Shown: positions 48,046-56,512, counted from the first letter of the stretch. The stretch is 64,000 nt of DNA from Sulfitobacter sp. HNIBRBA3233 (GCF_040149665.1 NZ_JBEFLP010000002.1:186001-250000); one strand, 5' to 3'. The notes: generated from the sequence alone by a model not told the origin. Numbers and translations: made by a program.

Positions 48046-48510
48046 ATGACCTCATCGATCTACAGCGACCTGAAGCAACTCGGCGGGGAAACCCGCGTTC
48101 CCGGCAGCCCCGAAGAGGCCGAGCTTGAACGGGTGGCCAATCCGCAGGCCGACATCGCCTACAACGTGCGCTTTACCGCGCCGGAATTCACCTCGCTCTG
48201 CCCGATGACGGGGCAGCCCGACTTTGCGCATCTGGTCATCGACTACGTGCCCGGCCAGTGGCTGGTGGAGTCGAAGTCGCTGAAGCTCTACCTCACGTCC
48301 TTCCGCAACCACGGCGCCTTTCATGAGGACTGCACCATTTCGATCGCGCGCCGGCTGGTCGACTTCCTCGATCCGCAATGGCTGCGCATCGGCGGCTACT
48401 GGTATCCGCGCGGCGGTATTCCCATCGACGTGTTCTGGCAGACCGGTCCGCTTCCGGAAGGCGTGTGGATTCCCGATCAGGGTGTTCCGCCCTATCGGGG
48501 ACGGGGTTGA
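48046..48510 (+). CDS. queF: preQ0 reductase (NADPH-dependent 7-cyano-7-deazaguanine reductase), short form
   Basis: The 154-residue protein is a unimodular QueF of the T-fold superfamily. The nucleophile is Cys52 in [15 protein letters not shown], with Asp59, Glu75 in the VESKSLKLY substrate motif and His93-Glu94 in [10 protein letters not shown]. It reduces preQ0 to preQ1, the ligand of the riboswitch at the head of this operon, so the operon makes its own regulator. Last gene of the operon, 16 bp after queE. Confidence 0.96.
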   Translation: MTSSIYSDLKQLGGETRVPGSPEEAELERVANPQADIAYNVRFTAPEFTSLCPMTGQPDFAHLVIDYVPGQWLVESKSLKLYLTSFRNHGAFHEDCTISIARRLVDFLDPQWLRIGGYWYPRGGIPIDVFWQTGPLPEGVWIPDQGVPPYRGRG

Positions 48511-48685
48511 TTAGGGGATAGCGTTCGGTCCCTGCGGCTGCAACGTCTGCGCGCCAACAAGGAATGCGGGTTCAAATCTGACCCCGGCAAAGGCTGGTTT
48601 GTACCCGCGCTGTCGCTTGCCCGATCTTGTCGTCACGCGGAATGGATCTGCTCGCCTGCCCGGCAATCCGCGTCAGTCGCGGCCA

Positions 48686-48717
48686 AGGCTGCGCCTGTCT
48701 CGCGACAGGCGTAGCCT
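48686..48717. terminator. Long hairpin at the 3' end of the hydroxylase gene
   Basis: AGGCTGCGCCTGTC, loop TCGC, GACAGGCGTAGCCT: a 14-bp stem with one mismatch that abuts the minus-strand stop codon. There is no T run, so it may stabilise the message end or end transcription with help from Rho. Bases 48511-48685 before it hold nothing I recognise. Confidence 0.5.
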
Positions 48718-49376
48718 CAATCGTCGTACCACAGCCGCGACAGGTTGGCCTTGGATTTGAACACGCGGTCGAAGGCCGGGGTCTTGCCGGTCTCGTCATG
48801 CAGCAAACGGGCCGCTACATCGAGATCGTGCAGGATCTCGCGGCGTGCGGGGTCGCGCACCCAGCTGGTGATCCACCCGACGATGGCGACGCGCTCTCCG
48901 TCCGTGACCGGTTCGACCCGGTGCAGCGCGGATGTCGGATAAAGGATCATATCGCCGGCTTGCAGCTTGATGGCGCGATCTTCCAAAGCATCCTCAAGCA
49001 CAAGCTCTCCGCCGGTGTATTGCTCCGGGTCCGTCAGCGAGAGCGTGAAGGATAAATCTGTGCGCAGACCGTTCATCACCGGATCGTCGACATGGGTGCC
49101 GTAGGTCATGCCGCCACGATAGCGCGACAACAGCATACGCGCGTAATGCCGTGGCCGCGCGAAGGAGCGGACCAGTTCGTGACCATCGAGGGTCCTGCGG
49201 ACCTTCTCGAAAATCGCTTCCAGTCCGGGCGACTTGCTGGCCTGGAGGTTCGCTTTGACGTCCCGGGCATAGCGACCGGCCGTCTTGCGCCCGTCTTCGT
49301 AGTCGAGTGCGTCGGCGGCGTCCCGAAGGGCCGCCAACGCCTCGTCACCAAGCACATTGGAGATGACGATTGCCAT
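48717..49376 (-). CDS. Fe(II)/2-oxoglutarate-dependent PKHD-type hydroxylase (PiuC/YbiX-like)
   Basis: A 219-residue dioxygenase of the P4Hc fold. The metal ligands are His95 and Asp97 in GTHVDDP and His152 in ALHRVEPV, with Arg162 ten residues later for 2-oxoglutarate; YTGGELVLED is the family beta strand. Relatives (PiuC, YbiX) are often iron-regulated and lie beside siderophore receptor genes, but their substrates are unknown. No TonB receptor is within this window. The ATG is three bases after the stop of the repeat-protein gene, so both are translated from one message. Confidence 0.9.
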   Translation of the reverse strand: MAIVISNVLGDEALAALRDAADALDYEDGRKTAGRYARDVKANLQASKSPGLEAIFEKVRRTLDGHELVRSFARPRHYARMLLSRYRGGMTYGTHVDDPVMNGLRTDLSFTLSLTDPEQYTGGELVLEDALEDRAIKLQAGDMILYPTSALHRVEPVTDGERVAIVGWITSWVRDPARREILHDLDVAARLLHDETGKTPAFDRVFKSKANLSRLWYDD

Positions 49377-49379
49377 GGT

Positions 49380-50318
49380 TTAACCGCCTTCGCCTTCGCC
49401 TTCGCCTTCACCCTCGGCTGCGCTTTCGGCATGGCCCAGCGACAGGCCGGCCAGTTCCATGCGCGCTGCCGCGCCGTAGATCACTTCGGCATTTGGATCG
49501 AAGCTGCCCTGACCCTGAAGGTCGCCATAGACCGCATCGGTCACGCCCACCTGCTCGAGCAGGGTTTGCGCCACTTCGGCCAGCGCCGTGTCGCCGCTTT
49601 CTGCCATCTGCGTTGCTTCGGCCTCGACCACCCGCAGGAAGCCCCAGCTATCTTGGTATTCGTGCAGGTCGGTCACGGTTTGATTGTCGCCGATGGCGGC
49701 GCTGTATTCCTCGCCCGCGATGCGGGTCAGCGCCACAAGGCTTTCGACCTGCGTGTCGGCGGGATAATCGGCGCGTACGGCTTCCATCGTCTCGCGCATC
49801 TCGGTGAACAGGGCCTGCACCTCGGACAGATCTGCCTCGGCCTCGGTTGCGGCGGCCAGCGCCGCGATCTGGCCCTCAAGAGCCCCGTGGCCGGATTTCT
49901 CCAGCGCGTCCTCGACCGCTTCGTATTTCTCTTCGATCGGATGACCCATGTGGGTTTTTGCCGCCGCAAGATCGCCAGCCTCGTAAAGCGCGAGGCCCGC
50001 GCGCACATGCCCCTCCATGAAGGCAAGCCCGGTCAGAAGCGCGACGCCGCCATCGGCGGATGCACTGCCTTCTCCTTCGCCTTCACCCTCTCCTTCGCCA
50101 GAAGCGGTTTCCGGTGCTGCGCTGTGGCCTTCTCCTTCGCCCTCGGCCTGGGCGGAGATCGTGCTGGTCTGCTCGACAGATTCGCCTTCGCCTTCACCTT
50201 CCGCATAGGCTCCGCTGGCGGCGATAAACCCTGCGGCGGTCAAGGCCGCAACGCCTGTCAGGGTTGAGACTCGGCGCGCATTCACAAGGCGCGGACGGTT
50301 GTTTGGAGTATCGGTCAT
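49380..50318 (-). CDS. Exported protein with Gly-Glu repeat tracts, unknown function
   Basis: A 312-residue protein. A signal or Tat-like N-terminus (two Arg at 15-16, hydrophobic 19-35, AYA-EG cleavage) is followed by acidic Gly-Glu tracts at residues 40-46, 59-64 and 74-84, and another closes the protein at 302-312. Between them (90-298) is an Ala/Glu-rich, almost wholly helical domain with His103, His123, His126, His143, His219 and His296. I do not recognise it. Acidic Gly-Glu runs and helical His residues suggest metal or cation binding (inference), which fits its partner hydroxylase. GAGAGG lies six bases before the ATG. Confidence 0.78.
   Translation of the reverse strand: MTDTPNNRPRLVNARRVSTLTGVAALTAAGFIAASGAYAEGEGEGESVEQTSTISAQAEGEGEGHSAAPETASGEGEGEGEGEGSASADGGVALLTGLAFMEGHVRAGLALYEAGDLAAAKTHMGHPIEEKYEAVEDALEKSGHGALEGQIAALAAATEAEADLSEVQALFTEMRETMEAVRADYPADTQVESLVALTRIAGEEYSAAIGDNQTVTDLHEYQDSWGFLRVVEAEATQMAESGDTALAEVAQTLLEQVGVTDAVYGDLQGQGSFDPNAEVIYGAAARMELAGLSLGHAESAAEGEGEGEGEGG
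49383..49415 (-). repeat. Hexanucleotide repeat coding for the C-terminal Gly-Glu tract
   Basis: On the plus strand CCTTCG is repeated four times in a row, the last unit degenerate (CCTTCA). Further runs of the same unit lie at 50069-50100, 50126-50144 and 50184-50201 in the same gene. A six-base unit keeps the reading frame when copies are gained or lost. Confidence 0.8.
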
Positions 50319-50759
50319 GACTTACCTCTCATGCTTGGTTTTCTGGCCTCTCGTGTAGGCGCCTGCATGTCCAACGTCAATCCTTAGTATTTTAGTATGA
50401 AATAAATTTGATCCGCTGGCTTGAGGATCTTGGGGCTATCCGGCGGTTGCTGTGCGGGTTTGGCGACGGTGTTGGGTGTGGCTTTCCGCCTGCTGGAGCG
50501 TCTGGTTTCATTTGCAGCGATGGGCCGCAATGGGTGCAAAAGGCCTCTTGGAAGAACTTCTAATCCGGCACGATCCGATGCCGTTCGAAACAACGCACGG
50601 GAAGGAGAAGGTGTGACCCCACGGTGATGGTCCGACTGCCGCGCGCGAGGCCCGCCAAGCGCAATTGGAAATAAGATTTTGGCTGAATCGATTCCTCGCA
50701 GTAATCTGTCGAAGGCCGTTTGCTGAGATTGCCGCGAAAATTTTACAAAGGGGGCGATC
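50319..50759. other. Divergent intergenic region
   Basis: This 441-bp gap separates two divergent exported-protein genes. An AT-rich patch at 50381-50410 includes a tandem TTAGTAT/TTTAGTAT. Frames in the remainder (for example on the minus strand through 50384-50824) run into the next gene and have no family signature, so I call no gene. Confidence 0.5.
50352..50380 (-). promoter_or_regulatory. Possible sigma-70 promoter of the repeat-protein/hydroxylase operon
   Basis: On the minus strand TTGACG (good -35) is followed after exactly 17 bases by TACACG (weak -10), about 34 bases before the start codon. The tandem TTAGTAT repeats lie just upstream of the -35 and could be an activator or repressor site. 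Confidence 0.35.
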
Positions 50760-52124
50760 ATGCTGTCGTTTTTCAAAAATCCTCTGAAGACATCGCTGGC
50801 GCGGATCGCCTTGGCGGGAGTCACATGCTTCGGTCTGATGGCCGGTGCGTCAGCGGCGCAGCAAACGGCACAGGGGCAGGGGGCTGCATTCGGCGTCGAT
50901 CTCGTTCAGGCGGCCAGTCGCCTGAGTATGCGCGACAGCTATTCGAGGGGGCTGTACCTCTATATGCGCAGCAACCCTTCCATGCTGGACAATCAGGAGT
51001 TCTACGTCAATTTCCTGATCTATCTCATGACCACTTCCGACAGGTTCAACTGCACGAACGCCTTCGCGAACGAATTCGAGCGCCGAGATTATTTCACTCA
51101 GGCGTTCTCTCTCAAAGAGCAGTTGCGCAGTGCCGTCAATTCCGTCTGGATCCCGCAAAGGTTCGATATCGGGTATTCGATTGATACGGGTAGATACGAT
51201 TTCACCACGGGCGATCTGCCGTTTTCCAATATCCGGAGCGTCGGCCTGCGGCAGGTCCTGTCGGGAAGTTTGCAGCCTGACCGGAATGCGCAGGGATGTG
51301 CAAGGCAGATCCTGCAGGGCACGACCGTCACGACAGAGGCTTTCCCCTGGCAATTTTCGGTGGTGAACGAAGAAGCGAAACGGAACGCGCCGCAATTTCC
51401 GTTCGGCGGGTCGCTCAACCTGTCCCAGCAGGACGCGCGTGCCGTATTCGACAGGTTCGGGCGTCAGTTGTTTGCCATCGTCGGCTATCAATTTCAGGCG
51501 GCCAACAACGGCGAACGGATCGTGCAGATCATCCCCACGGACGGGCAGCTGTTCGGCCTGTCCAAGGATGCGGTGGTGCGGGTGAAGACATTCGAGCACC
51601 CGACATTGAGCATGGTTCAAAGCCTCGATGTCACGAATCCGATGAAGATTACGATCCCCGAATATAACATCGACATGCAGATGCTCTTTCAGCAGCAGGG
51701 ATTTCGCGCTGTCGGAACGGGCACGCGGAAGGTTGCGGGATCGGGCATCACCAGCGGGTCCAGCTTTCCGGTGACCGGATCCGCGGCGGTCGGCAATTCC
51801 GTTTTCGTCATGCGTCTGGAGACTGAAGGTCTGGAAGTCGATCGGCGCCGACTGGAGAACCTGCCAAATGGCGAGCGCTACCTGACGATCTTCGGAAGCA
51901 TCGATCGCGAAAAAGTCACGTCCGATTTTGCGCCCGTGTCGGGGCAGGCAATCGTCCTGCAACGCAATCCCCAGACCGGCGAGTTGCAGCAAACCAGTCC
52001 GGTATCCTTCGGCGGTGGCTTTACCCCGAAAGGCGCCGCTGAACCAAGCCAGCCCAAAGAGCCGGCATCGCAGCTCGACACCTCCCCGGTGATTGCGCCA
52101 AGCTTTTCTGAAGCTACGGAATAA
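50760..52124 (+). CDS. Exported protein of unknown function
   Basis: A 454-residue protein with a signal peptide (hydrophobic 14-31, AGASA-AQQ). The body (about 40-400) is mixed alpha/beta, with SRGLYLYMRSNPSMLDNQEFY near the start, a conserved-looking Cys pair (CTNAF and GCARQ), and beta-rich parts such as RVKTFEHPTLSMVQ. The last 50 residues are Pro/Ser/Gln-rich. I cannot assign a family. AAAGGGGG precedes the ATG by five bases. First gene of the group of six envelope genes; it is convergent with the peptidoglycan-binding gene. Confidence 0.7.
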   Translation: MLSFFKNPLKTSLARIALAGVTCFGLMAGASAAQQTAQGQGAAFGVDLVQAASRLSMRDSYSRGLYLYMRSNPSMLDNQEFYVNFLIYLMTTSDRFNCTNAFANEFERRDYFTQAFSLKEQLRSAVNSVWIPQRFDIGYSIDTGRYDFTTGDLPFSNIRSVGLRQVLSGSLQPDRNAQGCARQILQGTTVTTEAFPWQFSVVNEEAKRNAPQFPFGGSLNLSQQDARAVFDRFGRQLFAIVGYQFQAANNGERIVQIIPTDGQLFGLSKDAVVRVKTFEHPTLSMVQSLDVTNPMKITIPEYNIDMQMLFQQQGFRAVGTGTRKVAGSGITSGSSFPVTGSAAVGNSVFVMRLETEGLEVDRRRLENLPNGERYLTIFGSIDREKVTSDFAPVSGQAIVLQRNPQTGELQQTSPVSFGGGFTPKGAAEPSQPKEPASQLDTSPVIAPSFSEATE

Positions 52125-52142
52125 GCAGCGATTTAGCCGGAA

Positions 52143-52177
52143 ACATGAGCGACCGGAGCAGGGCCGACCGCTCATGT
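52143..52177. terminator. Hairpin between convergent genes (bidirectional terminator candidate)
   Basis: ACATGAGCG (52143-52151) pairs perfectly with CGCTCATGT (52169-52177), with an inner CGG/CCG extension. It fills the 60-bp gap between two convergent stops. There is no T run on either side. Confidence 0.55.
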
Positions 52178-52184
52178 CGAGGCA

Positions 52185-53441
52185 TCAGTTGCTCAGCAGG
52201 CTCGCGTCTGTCGCAGGTGCCGTGAAGGTCATGACCGGAGCTGCGGCGCCCTGTTGCTGCGGCTGCGGTGCGACGGGTTGCAAGACGGCGGGCTGTGTCG
52301 GCTGCTGGGCCACGGCAGCCGGCTGACCCGTGCTTTGGGGCGCAAAGATGTCGAGGGCCGATGGCGCCTGTTGGGGAGCCACGACAATCTGCTGTTGCGG
52401 CGCTGTTGCCCCTCCGGTGCTCGCAAAGATCGCGTTGTTCTGAGGCTGCTGTATGGGCTGAACCTGCTGCGGCTGCGGTGCAGCCTGGGCGGGCGCACCG
52501 AAGAGGGGCTGCTGTTGCTGTTGCGGCATCTGTTGCTGGGTGGGGGCACCGAAAAGCGGTTGCTGCTGCGGTGCGGTCTGGGGTGCGAACCCAGCAGTCC
52601 CCTGTGTCGCGGGCTGCGCCCCAAAGACCGGCTGAGGGGGCGGAGGTGTCGCGAAACCTGCGGATGTCGTGGGCGTGCCAAACTGGTTGTTCTGTTGTGG
52701 CAACTGTCCAAAGTTCGACTGCGGCACGGGCGCTGCGCCAAAACCGGTTGCACCGCTGGCAGCGGCAAACTGGGCCTGTGCCTCTTGCATCAGATTTTGC
52801 GGCAACGTGTAGCCGGCAGCGGTTGACGCCATGGCAAGGGACTGGACCTGCGGGACTTGCATCGGGTTCTGGCCCTGCGACGCCAGAAATGCGGCACGGG
52901 CGTTTTGGGTGCCAGCCCCGTTGATGCCATCGATTGTCCCGCGGTAGAATCCCAGACGCTGAAGGCTTTGCTGAAGCATGACCACTTCGTTCAGGTTGAG
53001 TTGACGGTCAGCGAAAGCGGGTGCTGGCGCGGCAAATCCGACACCCGTCAGGGCGAGGAACTGCGCGCGGGTCATCTGGCCGGTTGCCGCTTCGCCACGG
53101 CTCGCCTGGAATTGCGAGATTGCCGCGCGGCTTTTGGGGCCAAGCGACCCGTCCACGACACCTACATTCAGCCCCATGTTGTTGAGAGAGGTCTGTATCT
53201 GGCGACGCTCGTCGCGTGTGAACTGGCTGTTGAGGCTGGCAGGCACATTTGCACGGTTCTTGACCGTTCGGGTGGTTCTCTTGGCCGTTGCTCTTTTCTG
53301 GGCCTGGCTGTTGCGGACGCTCTGGTTGATCGCCGCACCGATCACGCCGCCGATCAGGGCATCCTTGAGATCCGCGTAAACAGGGTTTGGGGCGCTAAGC
53401 GCGAGTGACAGGGCGATTGCCGAACTCATTGCAATTTTCAT
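52185..53441 (-). CDS. Exported protein with two peptidoglycan-binding domains and a Gln/Pro-rich tail
   Basis: A 418-residue protein. After the signal peptide (MKIAMSSAIALSLALSA, YA-DL) comes a glycine-zipper-like helix (LIGGVIGAAINQSV), then a PG_binding_1 module at about 72-130 (IQTSLNNMGLNVGVVDGSLG) and a second at about 146-193 (LQQSLQRLGFYRGTIDGING). The remainder (200-418) is low-complexity Gln/Pro/Ala with a repeated unit PLFGAP/PVFGAQ. It should sit on the cell wall. The ATG at 53441 follows GAGAGGA; a longer frame upstream has no signal peptide. Confidence 0.8.
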   Translation of the reverse strand: MKIAMSSAIALSLALSAPNPVYADLKDALIGGVIGAAINQSVRNSQAQKRATAKRTTRTVKNRANVPASLNSQFTRDERRQIQTSLNNMGLNVGVVDGSLGPKSRAAISQFQASRGEAATGQMTRAQFLALTGVGFAAPAPAFADRQLNLNEVVMLQQSLQRLGFYRGTIDGINGAGTQNARAAFLASQGQNPMQVPQVQSLAMASTAAGYTLPQNLMQEAQAQFAAASGATGFGAAPVPQSNFGQLPQQNNQFGTPTTSAGFATPPPPQPVFGAQPATQGTAGFAPQTAPQQQPLFGAPTQQQMPQQQQQPLFGAPAQAAPQPQQVQPIQQPQNNAIFASTGGATAPQQQIVVAPQQAPSALDIFAPQSTGQPAAVAQQPTQPAVLQPVAPQPQQQGAAAPVMTFTAPATDASLLSN

Positions 53442-53577
53442 GATATGGTCCTCTCTCGGAACTGAATTGATTTGCGCATAGATTAAATGAATTGCATCGA
53501 CTGTATTCGGAACGGGCCGCTTGTGTCTACGCTCTTGACCGGTCGCGCCGGGCTGTCTGGGGTCGCGCCGAAGGGCG

Positions 53578-54600
53578 CTATGACCCGTCAGGATCGGCCT
53601 TGCCCCGCGCGTTGCCGTTGGAGGAGGGCGGTGTCGCGAAATAGGTATTGGACAGTGCGATCGCCGTTGCCAGCAAACCGAACAGCGTGGCGAGCGCAAC
53701 GGGGATGGTGTCTGCCGCGATCCTCTGTGTCCACGAGACCGGAATGATCGTGGGCGCGCTGCCGATGCGCGTCAGCCGCAGGGCGCTGTATTGCGACGGG
53801 CTTGTCGCGACCATGTCAAAAGCGGGGCTGAGCCTGCTGAGGTTGGTTACAAACAGCGTCGCGACGATATCATCCTCGGCGTTTCCGGCGGGGGCCGTTG
53901 CGCCCCGGTCCCAGAACGGCCCGCTCTGCCGCGCGAAACCGATGCGGTCCCCGGGGTAGAAATCTCCCTGGGCCACCAGCGATGGCCGGCGGGTGATGCC
54001 GAGGGTCTGGCGGATTTCGTACCGCGCTTCGCGGAGCAGCATTTCGTGGCGTCCGTCGGGCAGGTGCCCGATGCTGATGCGTCCCCGCATCGGGATCAAC
54101 GGGCGTTCCGGACCGTCCCACGGAATTCTCAGAATGCTGCCACCCGTGACTTGAAGCTCGGCGGGACTGTCGTAGTCGGCCTGACCATCGCGCATCCGGT
54201 ATCCATCGATGATGACGGGTTTGGCTGTCTCTTCCTTGCCCACCAGAAGAAGAAGGAAAGAAGGGTCGCGCCCCTGAAAGGTCAGCGTGTACCCTTCGCT
54301 CCACCTCAGCGTGATGTCGGCCAGCCGGTGCTGTTCGTAAAGGCTGTTGTCGCAATCCGCGACATCGATGCTGCTGGCCCTGGAACCCTCATTCGTTCGC
54401 AGGCATATGGAGGCGTCGGGCAGCTCCCAATCCGGCGAGCTTTCGTTCACGGTGCGGACAACAAGGTATTCAGTCGATGCAAAGACGGTAAAGGACTGCT
54501 TTCGCGGAAGCACATAATAGATGACGAATGCCACGAAGATGATGGTCAGCCCGGCGCGTGCGATGCGCCCCGAAAAGCCGACCTCGGCGCGGTACGCCAA
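53578..54600 (-). CDS. Membrane protein with two terminal anchors and a periplasmic domain, unknown function
   Basis: A 340-residue protein with one membrane helix near the N-terminus (about 15-32, GLTIIFVAFVIYYVL) and one near the C-terminus (about 298-318, TIPVALATLFGLLATAIAL). The roughly 260 residues between them are beta-rich and would face the periplasm; Cys61 and Cys83 could pair. No family recognised. The start is uncertain: the first usable codon after the upstream stop is the TTG at 54600, with no clear ribosome site, so the frame may begin slightly upstream by coupling with the preceding gene. Confidence 0.65.
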   Translation of the reverse strand: MAYRAEVGFSGRIARAGLTIIFVAFVIYYVLPRKQSFTVFASTEYLVVRTVNESSPDWELPDASICLRTNEGSRASSIDVADCDNSLYEQHRLADITLRWSEGYTLTFQGRDPSFLLLLVGKEETAKPVIIDGYRMRDGQADYDSPAELQVTGGSILRIPWDGPERPLIPMRGRISIGHLPDGRHEMLLREARYEIRQTLGITRRPSLVAQGDFYPGDRIGFARQSGPFWDRGATAPAGNAEDDIVATLFVTNLSRLSPAFDMVATSPSQYSALRLTRIGSAPTIIPVSWTQRIAADTIPVALATLFGLLATAIALSNTYFATPPSSNGNARGKADPDGS

Positions 54601-54641
54601 CAGCCGCCGTCCCGCAGCCAGTGTCCTGCTGAAGACCGCGC

Positions 54642-55418
54642 TTATGGTGCTACTCCCAGGAAAATCACGGCGCTGCGCGGCGCGGAGACCCGTCCGCGAT
54701 ACAGCCGTTTATAGCCGAATCTGAGGGTCGCATCCGCATGCGTCGGCATATATTCTGCGGGAATGGTGAACGAGCACCTGAAGTTGTAGGCCAGCGCATC
54801 GGGGCTGTCTATTCGCGCGCAGGCAGGCTCCAGCCTGATCCGGGTCGATCCTGCCTCGATCAATTCCGCCTCCGCCAGCAATTCGTCGGCCCGTGCGATG
54901 TTCATATTGAGCATCAGTTCGATGTCCTGATCCTCAGCCCCCAGGGTCTCTGCGCCCTCATTCCAGAAATTCGCCAGATATTGGCGATCCGTTTTAGAGG
55001 TATCGCCAATACACCGGCCTTTTTCCAAAGTGATACCGCTGTTGTCCGGCGACACCTCGGAAATGATGTCCTCGTATCTGGAAATGAAATTCAATCTTGC
55101 ACGGCGCGTATTCACTTCTTCGGGAACGTTGAACTCGACGAGCGCGGTGTAATTGCCGACGATTGTCGTGATCCGCGCACATATCGTGGTCCCCAGCCAC
55201 TCTTCGGGAATGACGGCTTCGATCTGTGGCCTTTGCTGTTCGGGAAGGTCGGATCCGATCACATGCAAACCGCGAAGCCAGTTCGGTTTGGAAATCAGTG
55301 TGCGTTCCGGATCCGTTTCGCTGATGACCAGACCTTCGAGCGGCAGCACGTCCTGCGCCGTTGCCTCGCCCGCAAACAGCAGTGCCGAAAGAAGAATTGA
55401 CAGGCGCTTCACGGTCAT
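54642..55418 (-). CDS. Exported protein of unknown function
   Basis: A 258-residue protein with a signal peptide (MTVKRLSILLSALLFAGEATA-QD). The mature part is beta-rich and has paired cysteines (TICARI/GRCIGD and EPACAR/FRCSFT). It ends YRGRVSAPRSAVIFLGVAP. No family recognised. It lies 41 bases upstream of the two-anchor membrane-protein gene on the same strand and is divergent from the trypsin-fold gene (42-bp gap, with the two promoters overlapping or both genes read from outside). Confidence 0.65.
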   Translation of the reverse strand: MTVKRLSILLSALLFAGEATAQDVLPLEGLVISETDPERTLISKPNWLRGLHVIGSDLPEQQRPQIEAVIPEEWLGTTICARITTIVGNYTALVEFNVPEEVNTRRARLNFISRYEDIISEVSPDNSGITLEKGRCIGDTSKTDRQYLANFWNEGAETLGAEDQDIELMLNMNIARADELLAEAELIEAGSTRIRLEPACARIDSPDALAYNFRCSFTIPAEYMPTHADATLRFGYKRLYRGRVSAPRSAVIFLGVAP

Positions 55419-55460
55419 GAACCTTTCGGGAACTCCTTTTCTCCCGAAGGTTAGGCGATT

Positions 55461-56504
55461 GTGATGTTGTTGCGAAGTCTCTTTATACTGGTCCTGCTCG
55501 CCGGTGCGGGACACAGCGCTGACGTGGCGATGGTCGAAGACGATCTGGGGCAGGCGCTGTTGTTCGAAAACCGCGGCCTGTGCTACGCGGTTTTGCCAAA
55601 TCACGTCTCCGCAACCAAAGACCGCGTTGCCCTGTTCGCGCCGTCCCCCCAAACCGTCGGCACCGCCGAGATTTTCTGGCGCGATACCGATAACGATGTC
55701 GCGCTTGCCTACGTCGAGGGCGCATTGAGCGATAGGTGTTCGATCACGTTCGACGCGCTGCCCACAGACCTGTCCGGGGTCCACGTGACAACGGAGACCG
55801 GATTGATAAAGAGCGTGCATTTCGACGGCGCGTTCTTTGACAGGATCGGTGCCACGTTGATCGATGTGGACGACACTTTCGTGACCGTCAGGCTATCGGA
55901 CGCGGGCACCGATGCGGACGTGATACAGGGGCTGTCCGGGGCGGTCCTGTCGGTTGCAGGCACGCTGAGCGGGATTGCCATCGATGCAGGAGACACCGGG
56001 GAGGCGCGTTTCCTCCGGATTGATCGCATCCGCGCGCTCATCGGGCGGCAGCTCAGCGCCACCTTGCATCCCAGCACACAGGCCATCGGCGCGGCGTCCA
56101 GCGGCTACGGATACCGCGTCACGGAGTTCGATGCAGGGGAGGGATCTGGCGTAATCGGACTTGAGCCGGGGGATCAAGGATCAACTTGGATCAGCGAATG
56201 GAGCGGCGCGCCGGTCAATTTCGAAATCACCCTGTCGAATACAGAGATACTGCCACTGAACAAGATTTCGATCTTCAGCTTCGTGTCCTCCACGACGACC
56301 CCGCCCCGCAGGATCAAGATCCTGATAGACAGAGGTCTTCCCGCCAGTCCCTACTGGACGCCGATTGCCACCCCCGATATGTCACCCACCGGCGTTTTCG
56401 AAGCTGCAACGGGCGGCACATGGGCGCGCAGGATCAAGATACAGATCGTCGATGTGTGGTATCCGGAGCGGAGCCTTAGAATTGACCAGCTGGTGGTCGA
56501 ATAG
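55461..56504 (+). CDS. Exported trypsin-fold protein (divergent S1-type serine peptidase) with C-terminal beta domain
   Basis: A 347-residue protein with a signal peptide (LFILVLLAGAGHSA). The N-terminal 200 residues show a chymotrypsin-like triad: His48 in CYAVLPNHV, Asp79 in DTDNDVALAYV, and Ser159 in VIQGLSGAVLS. The GLSGA motif departs from the usual G(D/N)SGGP, so the enzyme may be active with altered specificity or have lost activity. Residues about 215-347 form a separate beta-rich domain (WISEWSGAPVNFEITLSNTEI, WARRIKIQIVDVWYP) resembling a carbohydrate- or protein-binding module. GTG at 55461 and ATG at 55464 are both possible starts. Confidence 0.72.
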   Translation: MMLLRSLFILVLLAGAGHSADVAMVEDDLGQALLFENRGLCYAVLPNHVSATKDRVALFAPSPQTVGTAEIFWRDTDNDVALAYVEGALSDRCSITFDALPTDLSGVHVTTETGLIKSVHFDGAFFDRIGATLIDVDDTFVTVRLSDAGTDADVIQGLSGAVLSVAGTLSGIAIDAGDTGEARFLRIDRIRALIGRQLSATLHPSTQAIGAASSGYGYRVTEFDAGEGSGVIGLEPGDQGSTWISEWSGAPVNFEITLSNTEILPLNKISIFSFVSSTTTPPRRIKILIDRGLPASPYWTPIATPDMSPTGVFEAATGGTWARRIKIQIVDVWYPERSLRIDQLVVE

Positions 56505-56512
56505 GCAGCGCG

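Noticed and set aside
48560-48600. tRNA-like T-arm sequence (GGGTTCAAATCTGACCC)
   Set aside because: The flanks do not form an acceptor or anticodon stem and the T-arm stem itself does not pair properly, so it is not a tRNA or a clear attachment site.
49383-50201. Regular short repeats that could suggest a CRISPR array
   Set aside because: They are six-base units without spacers and encode in-frame Gly-Glu tracts, so they are coding repeats.
50384-50824. A 146-residue minus-strand frame in the divergent gap
   Set aside because: It runs into the start of a supported plus-strand gene, has no ribosome site, and shows no family motif.
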